Below, one piece after another: positions 1-8,828 of a stretch of 64,000 nucleotides of DNA; within the stretch, counting starts at the first letter, position 1; the number at the start of each line of letters is the position of its first letter. The position numbers and the translations under genes are program-made. The DNA lies in assembly GCA_003538625.1 (NCBI GenBank), contig DPRR01000028.1:248001-312000 (forward strand), written 5' to 3'. This DNA is from Ignavibacteriales bacterium. Its GTDB lineage: Bacteria > Bacteroidota > Ignavibacteria > Ignavibacteriales > Ignavibacteriaceae. The notes beneath the pieces are model-generated. The model had not been told where the DNA came from and did no database searches. It saw only the letters and a program-made list of their open reading frames with translations.

Positions 1-34
1 AATTGCATTATTATTTCTTTCTAATCTTCGATTA

Positions 35-1564
35 CTATTGATTTCCTAAAAATCTTGCTATACTAAATGATATCGGTCTGACTTTTTCCAGATCGCAATT
101 CCCCAAGACGATTATGTAATAATCATTATTCCATAACATTTCAGCATCAGCACCAATACCTGAATTTCCGCCGCCGCCGCTGTGCCCGCGTAAATTCGCT
201 CCCCACATATTTGCATCATAAAATCCGTATGCATATTTAACTGGCATTCCTTCTTCAACACTTACTTTTCCGGTTGTAAGCATTTCAACCATTTCTTTTG
301 ATACCAGCATGTTTTCTTTTAGCGAATGCAAAAATCTATATACATCTTCTGCTGTAAGATACCCGTTGCAATAACCCGAATATTCAAATTGAATATCATT
401 TTCCAAATCCACGACCGGAGTTACTGGCTTAAGCGCTAACGGATCATTTTCAGTCGAATGACTATATCTAATTGCTCTTGGAAGTTTTTCATACTCCTTC
501 GGATAACCAATTTTCATTCCTGCAGGTTTAAAAATATTTTCTTCAATATAATTCTCAAAATTCATTCCGCTGATTTCTTCTACAATCGCTGCAAGCACGG
601 CATAATTACCATTGCTGTATGAATGATGAGAACCCGGCTTCATCGTTAATTCAGCATCTGCAAATAAAGGTAAGTTTGATTTGGGCGTTGAATAATCCAT
701 TTCCGGTTTTCTTCTTCCTAATTCAAAAGGGTCGGCCACACCAGATGTGTGTGTCAGTAATTCGTGAATAGTTATTTCTTTTGCCGCATCACGATTAGGA
801 TAGTCTTTTAAAATCGTACCAAGCGTATCGGAAAATTTTAATTTTCCTTTTTCAACCAACTGGGCTATTGCAGTTGCTGTAATCATCTTGCCCAATGAAC
901 CGGTATGGAAACGAGTTTTGTTATTATTCAGAATTTGTTTTTCAATGTTCGCATAGCCGTATGATTTTTCTAATATAATTTTATTTCCTTTGGCGATTAA
1001 AACATTTCCGGAAAATAATCCATCTTCAAAATCCTTTTGTACTTTTTCATCAACAGCATTTGCAATTCTTTTTTCATCCAGCTTTTCATTCGGCCATTGA
1101 TACGGCTTGTTTTGAGTCCCTAATACGTGCACTTCAAGTGATCGCAAAGTGTTATCGTCTTTATTTTTTATAAACTCAATACCAAGGGGCTTTTCACTTT
1201 TTGTAATTTTAAAAATAACTGCAAGATAATTTTCATCATTGCCTTTTCTAACATCAACCGGATTTATCAAACCACCATCCAGCATTAAATTTTTCAGCAG
1301 TAATAAATATTTTTCACCTGACCAGCTTTTTCCACCGACAGAGCCAAGCTCTTTATTAAGATATTCATTAACGAATTTTGAAACCGAGTCAGTGTTGGAT
1401 GAATTAATAACCGAAATAAAAGTATTGATAATTTTTCCAAGCGCATTTTCAGGCACAATATATTTTTTGGAAGACATACTATCCTGTTGAGGCTGAGCGA
1501 TTAAAGAAAAACTGAAAATCAGCATTAAAGTAATATTTGTTATTAGAATTCGCATAGTTCGCAT
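35..1564 (-). CDS. Class C beta-lactamase-family serine hydrolase
   Basis: This 509-residue protein has the serine-hydrolase (beta-lactamase class C / penicillin-binding) fold. The SxxK motif appears as SLGK near residue 223, the YxN motif as YSN near 312, and an HSGGGG stretch near 461 stands for the third HxG-type motif. An N-terminal hydrophobic segment ending near AQPQQ looks like a signal peptide, so the enzyme is probably exported. Residues about 30-160, ahead of the catalytic domain, resemble the small accessory domain seen on many such hydrolases. Family members act as D-amino-acid peptidases, esterases or beta-lactamases, and the substrate cannot be read from sequence. The ribosome binding site is weak. 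It stands alone, upstream of nothing on its strand. Confidence 0.85.
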   Translation of the reverse strand: MRTMRILITNITLMLIFSFSLIAQPQQDSMSSKKYIVPENALGKIINTFISVINSSNTDSVSKFVNEYLNKELGSVGGKSWSGEKYLLLLKNLMLDGGLINPVDVRKGNDENYLAVIFKITKSEKPLGIEFIKNKDDNTLRSLEVHVLGTQNKPYQWPNEKLDEKRIANAVDEKVQKDFEDGLFSGNVLIAKGNKIILEKSYGYANIEKQILNNNKTRFHTGSLGKMITATAIAQLVEKGKLKFSDTLGTILKDYPNRDAAKEITIHELLTHTSGVADPFELGRRKPEMDYSTPKSNLPLFADAELTMKPGSHHSYSNGNYAVLAAIVEEISGMNFENYIEENIFKPAGMKIGYPKEYEKLPRAIRYSHSTENDPLALKPVTPVVDLENDIQFEYSGYCNGYLTAEDVYRFLHSLKENMLVSKEMVEMLTTGKVSVEEGMPVKYAYGFYDANMWGANLRGHSGGGGNSGIGADAEMLWNNDYYIIVLGNCDLEKVRPISFSIARFLGNQ

Positions 1565-1609
1565 TTCTTTACTCTTATTTCGGTTATTTGGCTTTTTATT
1601 TATTTAAGT

Positions 1610-2689
1610 TTATTTAATCAAAGTCATTTTTCTTGTTTGAACAAAACCCTGTCCTGAGCCTGTCGAAGGATCACCTGCTTCAAGTCTGTATAAATAAACT
1701 CCGCTTGGTAAGTTTGAGGCATTAAATTCAACAGAATATTTTCCTGCCGGCTGTTGATTATTTACCAGAGTTTTGATCTCATTACCGATTATATCATAAA
1801 CCTTAAGTGTAACCTTGCTTGATTTTGTAATCTGGTAATTAATTACTGTAGATGGATTAAACGGATTCGGATAATTCTGTAATAGTTCAAATCCGTTAAC
1901 AATTTGCTGCGGATCCTCTTTTACATCAGTTGGGGTTTGAGTATTGTACTCAACCACCTTGTGATTTGTGACGCTGCCGTTTACATTCAATTCGAAGTAT
2001 GATACTCCAAATACAGGATATTTCATCTCATTGGTGTACCATTCGTAAGTTGTTGCTTTAACTTCTGTTGTTGATAGAGGGATTCCTGAAACAAGCATTG
2101 TATCGGTAGTATGTCTAAAGATTTTAACACGCAATGCAGCATGATTACTTCCATCAGGTAAAATAATATTGCCAAATGCATCACCGGTAAATTGTGTGAT
2201 ACCTATATTGCGGTCAATCAGCCCCTCTCCCAATTCGTACTGTGCTTGAAAGTTATCAAGAAAAGTTGAGTTGAAAGTAAAGGGATACTCTGAAACTTTT
2301 TCTGTATTCGAATACACTATTGCAAAATCTTCGTATGAGCTTCCAAGTGAATATACCGTATTTCCATCTGTATCATAAAATGTATATGATAACCCATCAT
2401 AGCTAACTGCTACGTCTGAACCGGGAAATAATGCAGAGTTTGGTGCTTCTGAGGGATTGATGTAATTTACTATCATCTGCTCACCGGTTGAAGTTACATT
2501 TGAAAAATTCCAGGTAACATTTGTACCGGCACTTCCCTCTGTAACCCCGAGTGTATCCATATCCATAATAGTGAACGAATCTCCTGCCAGAGGTTTTCTG
2601 TCAGTATTCAGCACTATTTGGGCGCTAATTGTTGCTGAAAATAATATTATTATCAAAAGAAATTTTTGTAGTATGAGTTGTGTTTTCAT
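1610..2689 (-). CDS. T9SS type A sorting domain protein, function unknown
   Basis: This 359-residue protein has a signal peptide (ending near TISAQ), a central beta-rich region I do not recognise, and a type IX secretion C-terminal domain starting at LLQNYPNPFNPSTVINYQI and ending RKMTLIK. It should cross the outer membrane by T9SS. The sorting domain carries an extra eight residues, DPSTGSGQ, between LEAG and the conserved FVQTRKM. These are encoded by 1649-1672, which matches the palindromic CCTGAGCCTGTCGAAGG element found between genes elsewhere in the window. The reading frame is intact. No neighbour explains the function of the central domain. Confidence 0.85.
   Translation of the reverse strand: MKTQLILQKFLLIIILFSATISAQIVLNTDRKPLAGDSFTIMDMDTLGVTEGSAGTNVTWNFSNVTSTGEQMIVNYINPSEAPNSALFPGSDVAVSYDGLSYTFYDTDGNTVYSLGSSYEDFAIVYSNTEKVSEYPFTFNSTFLDNFQAQYELGEGLIDRNIGITQFTGDAFGNIILPDGSNHAALRVKIFRHTTDTMLVSGIPLSTTEVKATTYEWYTNEMKYPVFGVSYFELNVNGSVTNHKVVEYNTQTPTDVKEDPQQIVNGFELLQNYPNPFNPSTVINYQITKSSKVTLKVYDIIGNEIKTLVNNQQPAGKYSVEFNASNLPSGVYLYRLEAGDPSTGSGQGFVQTRKMTLIK
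1649..1672. repeat. Palindromic repeat fragment inside a coding sequence
   Basis: The bases read CCTGAGCCTGTCGAAGG in their core, the reverse complement of the CCTTCGACAGGCTCAGG motif seen at 25770, 25930 and, interrupted, at 29806. Here it is translated in frame on the minus strand as DPSTGSGQ. A GGT codon lies on both sides, which could be a short target duplication. Confidence 0.75.
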
Positions 2690-3067
2690 TTGTATCCTTT
2701 TATTTATTTTGGAAATTATTTTGTTACTGACTGAATTTTATCCGGAAGTTCCTGCAATGTTTTTATCAGGAGCTTCATTATCATAAATTGTTTATTGTTC
2801 TGTATGCTCAACAAGAACTTTGTTTGAAGGCACTGCGAAAATATATCTGAGTAATAAAACCTACTGACTTTTAATGATGAGCGGATTAATATTTTTAATT
2901 ATGGCTATTCTTTTGATCCAACACACATTTAAGTTTTTAGTTAATTGATTCGCATTGATACAAATACAAAAAAAATTTTATTAATGCGTTGGAAACAACT
3001 TGAATCATCCGGCTGATTATAAATCAACCGGATATTAATACTTTATGTAATGGTTTGGAATTTAATC
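2690..3067. other. Intergenic, no gene seen
   Basis: This is an AT-rich spacer between two minus-strand genes. It should hold the promoter of the T9SS protein gene. The only open frames are very short and I see no RNA gene or strong hairpin. Confidence 0.5.
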
Positions 3068-4051
3068 TTAGTGTTTTGCAGGTGTAAATTTTACGACTAA
3101 ATTCTTAACTGGTTTTAAACTTTGCAGATATTCATAAATTGCACCTAAATCTTCTTCAGTCATACCGCCGTATAATGACCATGGCATTATAGTATTAAAA
3201 CTGCCTGGCTCAATTTTCATATCTTTTACCTGATCTGATGACATTGATTTAAATCTTTGAATAAACTGTTCCTTAGTCCAGCTTCCCAGTCCTGTTTCAA
3301 CATCAGGAGTAAGATTTGCTGAACGAATTGTGCCGAATGGCAGATCGACTTGGGCACCTCCGGCATATTCCATTCCTGGAATGGGCTCGCCGTCTTTCGA
3401 TTGTGTATGACAATGATTGCAGGAAGCCAAAGTCACAAGATACTCACCATAAGCTTTCATATCAGATTTGTTAGGAGCTTTATGCGGTTTGTAGCTATCA
3501 AGCGGCAAGGTCTTAACAATGTAGTTTAGAGGAAAATCAAGACTTTTTTCACCAATTTCATTTTTTATTGGCTTTAAGGTTCTTAAGTAAGCAACCACTG
3601 CATAAAGATCTTCTTCGGACATAATTGTAAAATTTGGATACGGCATAATCGGGAATAAAGCTTCTCCATGTTTATTTATTCCTGATGTCAATGCCCGTAT
3701 AATTTCACCATCTGTCCAATCGCCAAGGGCAGCAGGAGTAATATTCTTAACAGGAATTGTCCCGGGTAATCCCATTTCTTTTCCAAAAATTTCTCCGCCT
3801 TTTCCTTCAGTACCTGGTACAACGGGACCCGAATATTTTGAAAAATCGCGTGTTGAATGACAATCTATACACATTGCAACGTTGTTTGCAAGATATCTTC
3901 CTCTTTCTATTCTTTCTGCGGTAAGCTCAACTTTTACCTTAGAAACCGGAATTGCTTTGGGATAGGTTGAGTTGAAATAAACTGAACCTACTATTATAAT
4001 AAGAACGAACACCCCGACTATTATCGAACCAATTTTCATTAACTTTTTCAT
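3068..4051 (-). CDS. Membrane-anchored diheme cytochrome c
   Basis: This 327-residue protein has one N-terminal transmembrane anchor (about residues 8-27) and two class I cytochrome c domains. The heme-binding CxxCH motifs are CIDCH at 61-65 and CNHCH at 211-215. Methionines in IMPYP (about 135) and IMPWS near the C-terminus are candidate axial ligands. The protein should sit in the periplasm and pass electrons, like the diheme subunits of alcohol or aldehyde dehydrogenases, although no dehydrogenase partner lies nearby. A good ribosome binding site (GAGGC) precedes the ATG. The electron donor and acceptor are unknown. Confidence 0.9.
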   Translation of the reverse strand: MKKLMKIGSIIVGVFVLIIIVGSVYFNSTYPKAIPVSKVKVELTAERIERGRYLANNVAMCIDCHSTRDFSKYSGPVVPGTEGKGGEIFGKEMGLPGTIPVKNITPAALGDWTDGEIIRALTSGINKHGEALFPIMPYPNFTIMSEEDLYAVVAYLRTLKPIKNEIGEKSLDFPLNYIVKTLPLDSYKPHKAPNKSDMKAYGEYLVTLASCNHCHTQSKDGEPIPGMEYAGGAQVDLPFGTIRSANLTPDVETGLGSWTKEQFIQRFKSMSSDQVKDMKIEPGSFNTIMPWSLYGGMTEEDLGAIYEYLQSLKPVKNLVVKFTPAKH

Positions 4052-4480
4052 TTTGCCTCTTTTTTAAGTTAATCATTAGATATTTATTTATAGAAATTTT
4101 TTATTTATAGCTGCGCCTTCTGAGTTCCGCATAAATTTGTAATCATCGTATAAATGTGTTAGTAAATAATTATTTTTAAGGGATTTTTAATCTGCTCAAT
4201 AAATGTTTATCAGAAAGCAGCGCAAAAATAGATTTGCACAGTTATCACTGCAGATTATAAATGATGAACGGATAAATAATTTAATCAATGGAGGCTGAAG
4301 TGACGCTGCTTACGATATTATGATAATCAGAAACATTTCTTCCGGATGCTAATTAAATATTACATCAAAACAATATTTATAGATATTGATAATTTTCTTT
4401 TGCAACTCATAATTTTTTTTAATTATTTTAAATCGGGCATAAAACCAAATTAATCTTATTAACAAATTACAGGAGCTGAG
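4052..4480. other. Intergenic between divergent genes, no gene seen
   Basis: This AT-rich spacer of about 430 bases lies between the divergently transcribed cytochrome gene and a small membrane protein gene. It must contain both promoters. I see no ORF of useful length, no strong hairpin and no member of the local repeat families. Confidence 0.5.
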
Positions 4481-5044
4481 ATGGTTTCAATAATTTCTCT
4501 CTGGCTGCCGATTCTTCTTTCTTCAATTGTAGTTTTTTTCATTAGTTTCCTTATGCACATGGTAATCAAACATCATAATAGTGATTTCAAAAAAATACCG
4601 GATGAGGATCATATTATGGATGAGCTTCGAAAAGCAAATGTTCCTGCCGGTGATTATGTTTTTCCTTATGCAAAAGATGAAAAGGAAAGGAACTCGCAGG
4701 AGTATAAAGATAAATTCAAAAAGGGACCTGTTGCTATTATAACTGTTTATCCATCAGGTCAAAATGGTATGGGTTCAAGTTTGGTTCTTTGGTTTATCTA
4801 TTCTTTAGTAGTTGGAATTTTTGCTGCATATATTGCCGGTCATGCACTACCACCCGGTGCACATTATCTTTCAGTTTTCCGATTTGCCGGGACAACAGCA
4901 TTTGTCGGATACTCGCTTGCACTTTTTCACGATAGCATCTGGTTTAAACGAAACTGGTCCACTACTTTTAAATATCTGTTTGATGGATTGGTGTATGCTC
5001 TTTTCACAGGAGGTGTATTTGGCTGGTTGTGGCCAACAATGTAA
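4481..5044 (+). CDS. Small integral membrane protein, unknown function
   Basis: This 187-residue protein has an N-terminal transmembrane helix (about 1-28), a soluble charged loop rich in Asp, Lys and Pro (about 30-88), and three further hydrophobic helices between about 103 and 185. I do not recognise the family. An AGGAG ribosome binding site lies just upstream of the ATG. It is followed by a strong hairpin at 5078-5112, so it is probably transcribed alone. Confidence 0.7.
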   Translation: MVSIISLWLPILLSSIVVFFISFLMHMVIKHHNSDFKKIPDEDHIMDELRKANVPAGDYVFPYAKDEKERNSQEYKDKFKKGPVAIITVYPSGQNGMGSSLVLWFIYSLVVGIFAAYIAGHALPPGAHYLSVFRFAGTTAFVGYSLALFHDSIWFKRNWSTTFKYLFDGLVYALFTGGVFGWLWPTM

Positions 5045-5077
5045 TATAAATTTTTGAAATTATCGTTCTGACCCTTG

Positions 5078-5112
5078 ATATGGTTGCCGAGTTTAATATA
5101 CGGCAACCATAT
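5078..5112 (+). terminator. Strong hairpin after membrane protein gene
   Basis: ATATGGTTGCCG and CGGCAACCATAT form a perfect 12-bp stem with an 11-base loop. The following run is TGTCCCCCTT rather than a clean T tract, so termination is likely but not certain. Confidence 0.6.
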
Positions 5113-5295
5113 TGTCCCCCTTAATTAAAGTCAATTAGCCACATATATTTCCAATCCGATCAGGTTGCAACAATTTAAAGTACAAACGCGCATATCCTTT
5201 ACTAACCGTGTAAATTCTTTGACTATTCTTTGACAACTTAATGACAATAACACGCTTAGAAAATAATATTCTTACGTCAGAGGAAAGGAAACATT

Positions 5296-6108
5296 ATGAA
5301 AACTTTAATAATATACCTGTTATTTGTATTTGTGTTCAATGTTTCGTCGGTTTATTCACAAAATACAGTTGGGACAAGTAAAGTATTTTACTCCGGCGAA
5401 ACTCTTGTTTATAAGGTAAAGTGGACTTTCATCAGAATCGGGACTATCACAATCAAAACAAATCTAAATGAAGATAATCCGGATTATATTAAAGTAAGCA
5501 TGCTTGTTGAATCTAATCCATCAATTCCTTTCTTAAATATTAAAGAATACAACGAGACCGTAATAGACCGCCAAACGTTTATGTCTAACTCCTATTATGG
5601 TTATTATGAGAATGGGGGCGATGGAACAAAATATTATACAAAATATAATGAGGATTCTAAATCAGCAATTTGGAAAGTTTACGATGTAACAAACCACAGG
5701 CTTACAGATTCCACAACGATATACAATTGTGTGCGATATGTTGACGGACCATCGTTATTCTTTTTTACCAGGGTTAATTCACATCAGGGCAAAACTATTA
5801 AAGTTCCCACAATAATCGACGGCAAAATTGAAAGTACAAAACTCGTTTTTACAGGTACAAAGGAAGAAATTGAAATAGATGCTCTGGACTATCCTATAAT
5901 TACAAGACAATACTTTGGATTTGCTGATTGGGAGGGTGGATCTTCACAAAGTTTGTCGGGTGATTTTATGGGGTGGATAAGTGATGATGATGCCGCAATT
6001 CCTGTTTACGCCGAAGTAAAAGTATTGCTGGGAAAATTAAAAATAGAGCTGGAGAGCTGGGAACGTGGAAATTGGAATAAATTGTTGGACACAGCAGGAG
6101 CGAGATAA
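5296..6108 (+). CDS. DUF3108 domain exported protein
   Basis: This 270-residue protein has a signal peptide (ending near VYSQN) and a DUF3108-type body that opens with the characteristic GE-L-Y-KWTFIRIG pattern. The family is periplasmic or outer-membrane-facing and functionally uncharacterised. An AGGAAAGG ribosome binding site precedes the ATG. It is the first gene of a tightly spaced plus-strand operon running to 9809 (gaps of about 3-31 bases), which ties it to envelope lipid or glycolipid work by context only. Confidence 0.8.
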   Translation: MKTLIIYLLFVFVFNVSSVYSQNTVGTSKVFYSGETLVYKVKWTFIRIGTITIKTNLNEDNPDYIKVSMLVESNPSIPFLNIKEYNETVIDRQTFMSNSYYGYYENGGDGTKYYTKYNEDSKSAIWKVYDVTNHRLTDSTTIYNCVRYVDGPSLFFFTRVNSHQGKTIKVPTIIDGKIESTKLVFTGTKEEIEIDALDYPIITRQYFGFADWEGGSSQSLSGDFMGWISDDDAAIPVYAEVKVLLGKLKIELESWERGNWNKLLDTAGAR

Positions 6109-6139
6109 TTTTTACTGATTATTAGATGTGAGAGTTATT

Positions 6140-7078
6140 ATGGAAAATACATTTCAAAATAAAGATAATACTTACTCAAATATTAATTTATTAATCATAT
6201 CTCTTATAGTGCTTTACCTCAGTCTCGGGGTTTTATTCAAAACATCAATAAATAATTTTCCGGAAACCATTCTTGAGTTGACTATCCTTCTAATTGTTTC
6301 AATTATAATTATACGGGTAATTCACTTAATAAGAATGAAGAGTTTAAAATCAATTGCTCAAACTTCATTTGTCTTGCTCTTTTTTGCTTACTTCTTTGGC
6401 TTAACCTCAAAGTTCCAATTGCTTTTACACAACGAGTGGATGGATAAAAATCTAATCGATGTAGATCAGTCAATTTTCGGTTCGGAGTTATCTCTATTGC
6501 TTCAAAATTACATTACGCCTTATTTAACAGAAGCAATGATGTTCGCTTACGTTTTGTATCTCCCTCTGCTAATCTTCACAGCGGTTATTGTTTATAAAAG
6601 TGCCGGCCAAAAAGGACTTACAGAGTATTTATTTGTACTCTCGCTTACTTATATATTCTGTTACATAGGTTTTATTTTATTCCCGGTTGCAAGCCAGATG
6701 TACTTTATGCCGGATAAATATTCGGTTTCACTTAAAGGCGGTCTGTTTACATATTTTGCAGAATATATCAGGCACAATCTTCATTTCCGCGGCGGAAGTC
6801 TTCCAAGTCCGCATTGTGCAGCAGCCACAGTTATTCTATGGGCTTGTTATAAATACAACAGAACAATCTTTTTTGTGATACTCCCCTCAGTGATTCTTTT
6901 ATACATCTCAACTGTTTATGGCAGATTTCATTATCTGCTTGATTCTATAACGGGAATCATTACGGGATTTTTAGCGGTTATTATTTATCCTTTTGTTATC
7001 AAAATAATTGATCTTACAAAAACTTTTTTCAAATGTGTTCTTAATCCTGTGTCTGTAGTTAATTCACTAAGTGAGTAG
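6140..7078 (+). CDS. PAP2/AUR1-like lipid phosphatase-transferase, membrane
   Basis: This polytopic membrane protein of about 312 residues carries the PAP2 active-site blocks. The second block reads GGSLPSPHCA and the third reads YGRFHYLLD, supplying the catalytic histidines and the aspartate. The arrangement resembles inositolphosphorylceramide synthase (AUR1-like) members, which move a phospho-headgroup between lipids, but simple lipid phosphate phosphatases share these motifs. An in-frame ATG exists at 6128. I chose 6140 because GTGAGAG sits at the right distance upstream. It is the second gene of the envelope operon. Confidence 0.85.
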   Translation: MENTFQNKDNTYSNINLLIISLIVLYLSLGVLFKTSINNFPETILELTILLIVSIIIIRVIHLIRMKSLKSIAQTSFVLLFFAYFFGLTSKFQLLLHNEWMDKNLIDVDQSIFGSELSLLLQNYITPYLTEAMMFAYVLYLPLLIFTAVIVYKSAGQKGLTEYLFVLSLTYIFCYIGFILFPVASQMYFMPDKYSVSLKGGLFTYFAEYIRHNLHFRGGSLPSPHCAAATVILWACYKYNRTIFFVILPSVILLYISTVYGRFHYLLDSITGIITGFLAVIIYPFVIKIIDLTKTFFKCVLNPVSVVNSLSE

Positions 7079-7105
7079 CAACTAAATTTTTTAGCTGAGG
7101 ATAAC

Positions 7106-8095
7106 ATGAAAATAATGGTAACTGGCGCTACGGGTTTTATCGGAAACAAATTGGTTGAGATATTAAGTGATAATAATATAGTTCATGCTTTATGTAGAAA
7201 CTCATCCGATACAAGCAGATTAAAACATCCGAACATAAAAATATTTAAAGGCGATATACTAAATAAAGCAAGTGTTGAAGAAGCGATGCAAGGATGTAAA
7301 ACAGTTTATCATCTGGCGGCATATGCACGTAACTGGGCTAAAAATTCTGATGTGTTTTTTGAGTATAACGTAAACGGTTTGAGGAATATTCTTGATTCAG
7401 CATTAAAATCAGAAGTTGAGCGCGTGTTGTTTACATCTTCAAGCGTTGTTATGGGTAATTCAAATGGCTATCCTGCAGATGAAACTAAATTAAGATCCCT
7501 GCTACCGTTAACAACTTATGAAGCATCAAAACTTAAAGCAGAGAGTGTTATTGATGAATATCTAAAGCAAGGTTTAGAAATTGTAACTGTTTATCCAACC
7601 AGGTTATTTGGTCCTGGAATATTAGCCGAAAGTAATTCCGTTACAATGATGATTGATCTTTACTTAAAAGGTAAATGGAGATTGATTTTAGGAAACGGAG
7701 AAGCGAGTGGTAACTATGCTTTTATTGATGACGTAGCAAATGGGATGATAAATGCAATGACGCTTGGTAAAACCGGGGAAAGATATATTCTTGGGGGTGA
7801 TAACTTATCCTATAACCAATTCTTTTCAATGGTCGCCGATAAAGCCGGGATAAAGCACAAAATGTTCCATGCACCTAAAAATTTAGCATTAGGGTTTAGT
7901 AAACTTGAAGAAGCTCGGACAAAAATCTCAAATCATTATCCGCTTATTTCACCCGGTTGGGTAAAAACATTTTGTCTCGATTGGAATTTTTCTTCTAACA
8001 AAGCAATCAATCAAATCGATTATAAAATTACACCTTTTGAAAAAGCTCTTGAAATGACTTTGTCATGGTTAACCTCAGATCAAAGGAGGAACTAA
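7106..8095 (+). CDS. NAD(P)-dependent epimerase/dehydratase (DFR-like extended SDR)
   Basis: This 329-residue extended short-chain dehydrogenase has the Rossmann motif TGATGFIG at the N-terminus, the SSSVVMG strand carrying the catalytic serine region, and YEASK supplying the YxxxK pair. It is closest in style to dihydroflavonol-reductase or hopanoid-associated sugar epimerase (HpnA-like) proteins. GAGG precedes the ATG. The stop is 3 bases from the next gene, so the two are probably translationally coupled. The substrate is unknown; a nucleotide sugar or ketone headgroup precursor would fit the operon. Confidence 0.85.
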   Translation: MKIMVTGATGFIGNKLVEILSDNNIVHALCRNSSDTSRLKHPNIKIFKGDILNKASVEEAMQGCKTVYHLAAYARNWAKNSDVFFEYNVNGLRNILDSALKSEVERVLFTSSSVVMGNSNGYPADETKLRSLLPLTTYEASKLKAESVIDEYLKQGLEIVTVYPTRLFGPGILAESNSVTMMIDLYLKGKWRLILGNGEASGNYAFIDDVANGMINAMTLGKTGERYILGGDNLSYNQFFSMVADKAGIKHKMFHAPKNLALGFSKLEEARTKISNHYPLISPGWVKTFCLDWNFSSNKAINQIDYKITPFEKALEMTLSWLTSDQRRN

Positions 8096-8098
8096 ATT

Positions 8099-8809
8099 AT
8101 GAATAGATTAAATATTTTAAATTATAGGCATGTAATTCCTAAAGATGAATTAAAACCAATATCAATTCTCTTTTTATCTGTTTTAATTCTGGCAGCACAC
8201 AAGAGTTTTGGAACAATACAATTTGTCAATCAGATCATATCAGGAATTTCCGAATATCATGCCGTCATTTACATGTTCACTTCGACTTTTATTTTACTTG
8301 GAGTATTTCCATACGTGTTAATTAAGGTAGTATTTAAAGAATCTGTAAGAGAATATGGATTAACTATTAGTGATTGGCAAAAAGGTTTAAAACTTATTGT
8401 TATTCTCTTTCCTCTTATTGCTGTTTTTGTTCTCTATCCATCCATTTACAATCAGGAAATGGTGAACTTCTATCCCCAATCAAAGGAAATATCTACATCA
8501 ACAAGCTTATTCATAAAATTTGAGGCGATACGGGTTTTGCTTTTCTATACCGGCTGGGAATTTTTTTTCAGAGGTTTTATGCTGTTTGGATTGAGAAAAT
8601 ATGTTGGTGATGCTATGGCAATATGTATTCAGATAATACCTTCTTGTTTGTGGCATATTGGTATGCCAACAGGAGAAATTTTTGCATCAATATTTGGAGG
8701 TGTTTTATTCGGAATAATGGCATTAAAAACGGGATCAATTTTATACCCTTATATACTTCACTGTTTAATTGGTCTTACACTTGATTTATTTATTGTTCTA
8801 AATATTTAG
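8099..8809 (+). CDS. CPBP-family (Rce1/Abi-like) intramembrane protein, atypical active site
   Basis: This 236-residue membrane protein has about six helices and the CPBP/Abi layout. The usual EExxxR motif reads WEFFFR, so the first, normally catalytic glutamate is a tryptophan. The next motif keeps a histidine (LWHIG) and the last keeps ILHCL but has no asparagine four residues later. The family includes CAAX-type proteases and bacteriocin-immunity proteins. This copy may be non-proteolytic or use a different chemistry. An AGGAGG ribosome binding site overlaps the end of the preceding gene, and it is the fourth gene of the operon. Confidence 0.75.
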   Translation: MNRLNILNYRHVIPKDELKPISILFLSVLILAAHKSFGTIQFVNQIISGISEYHAVIYMFTSTFILLGVFPYVLIKVVFKESVREYGLTISDWQKGLKLIVILFPLIAVFVLYPSIYNQEMVNFYPQSKEISTSTSLFIKFEAIRVLLFYTGWEFFFRGFMLFGLRKYVGDAMAICIQIIPSCLWHIGMPTGEIFASIFGGVLFGIMALKTGSILYPYILHCLIGLTLDLFIVLNI

Positions 8810-8828
8810 TGAAGAAAGGATTTGCAAA

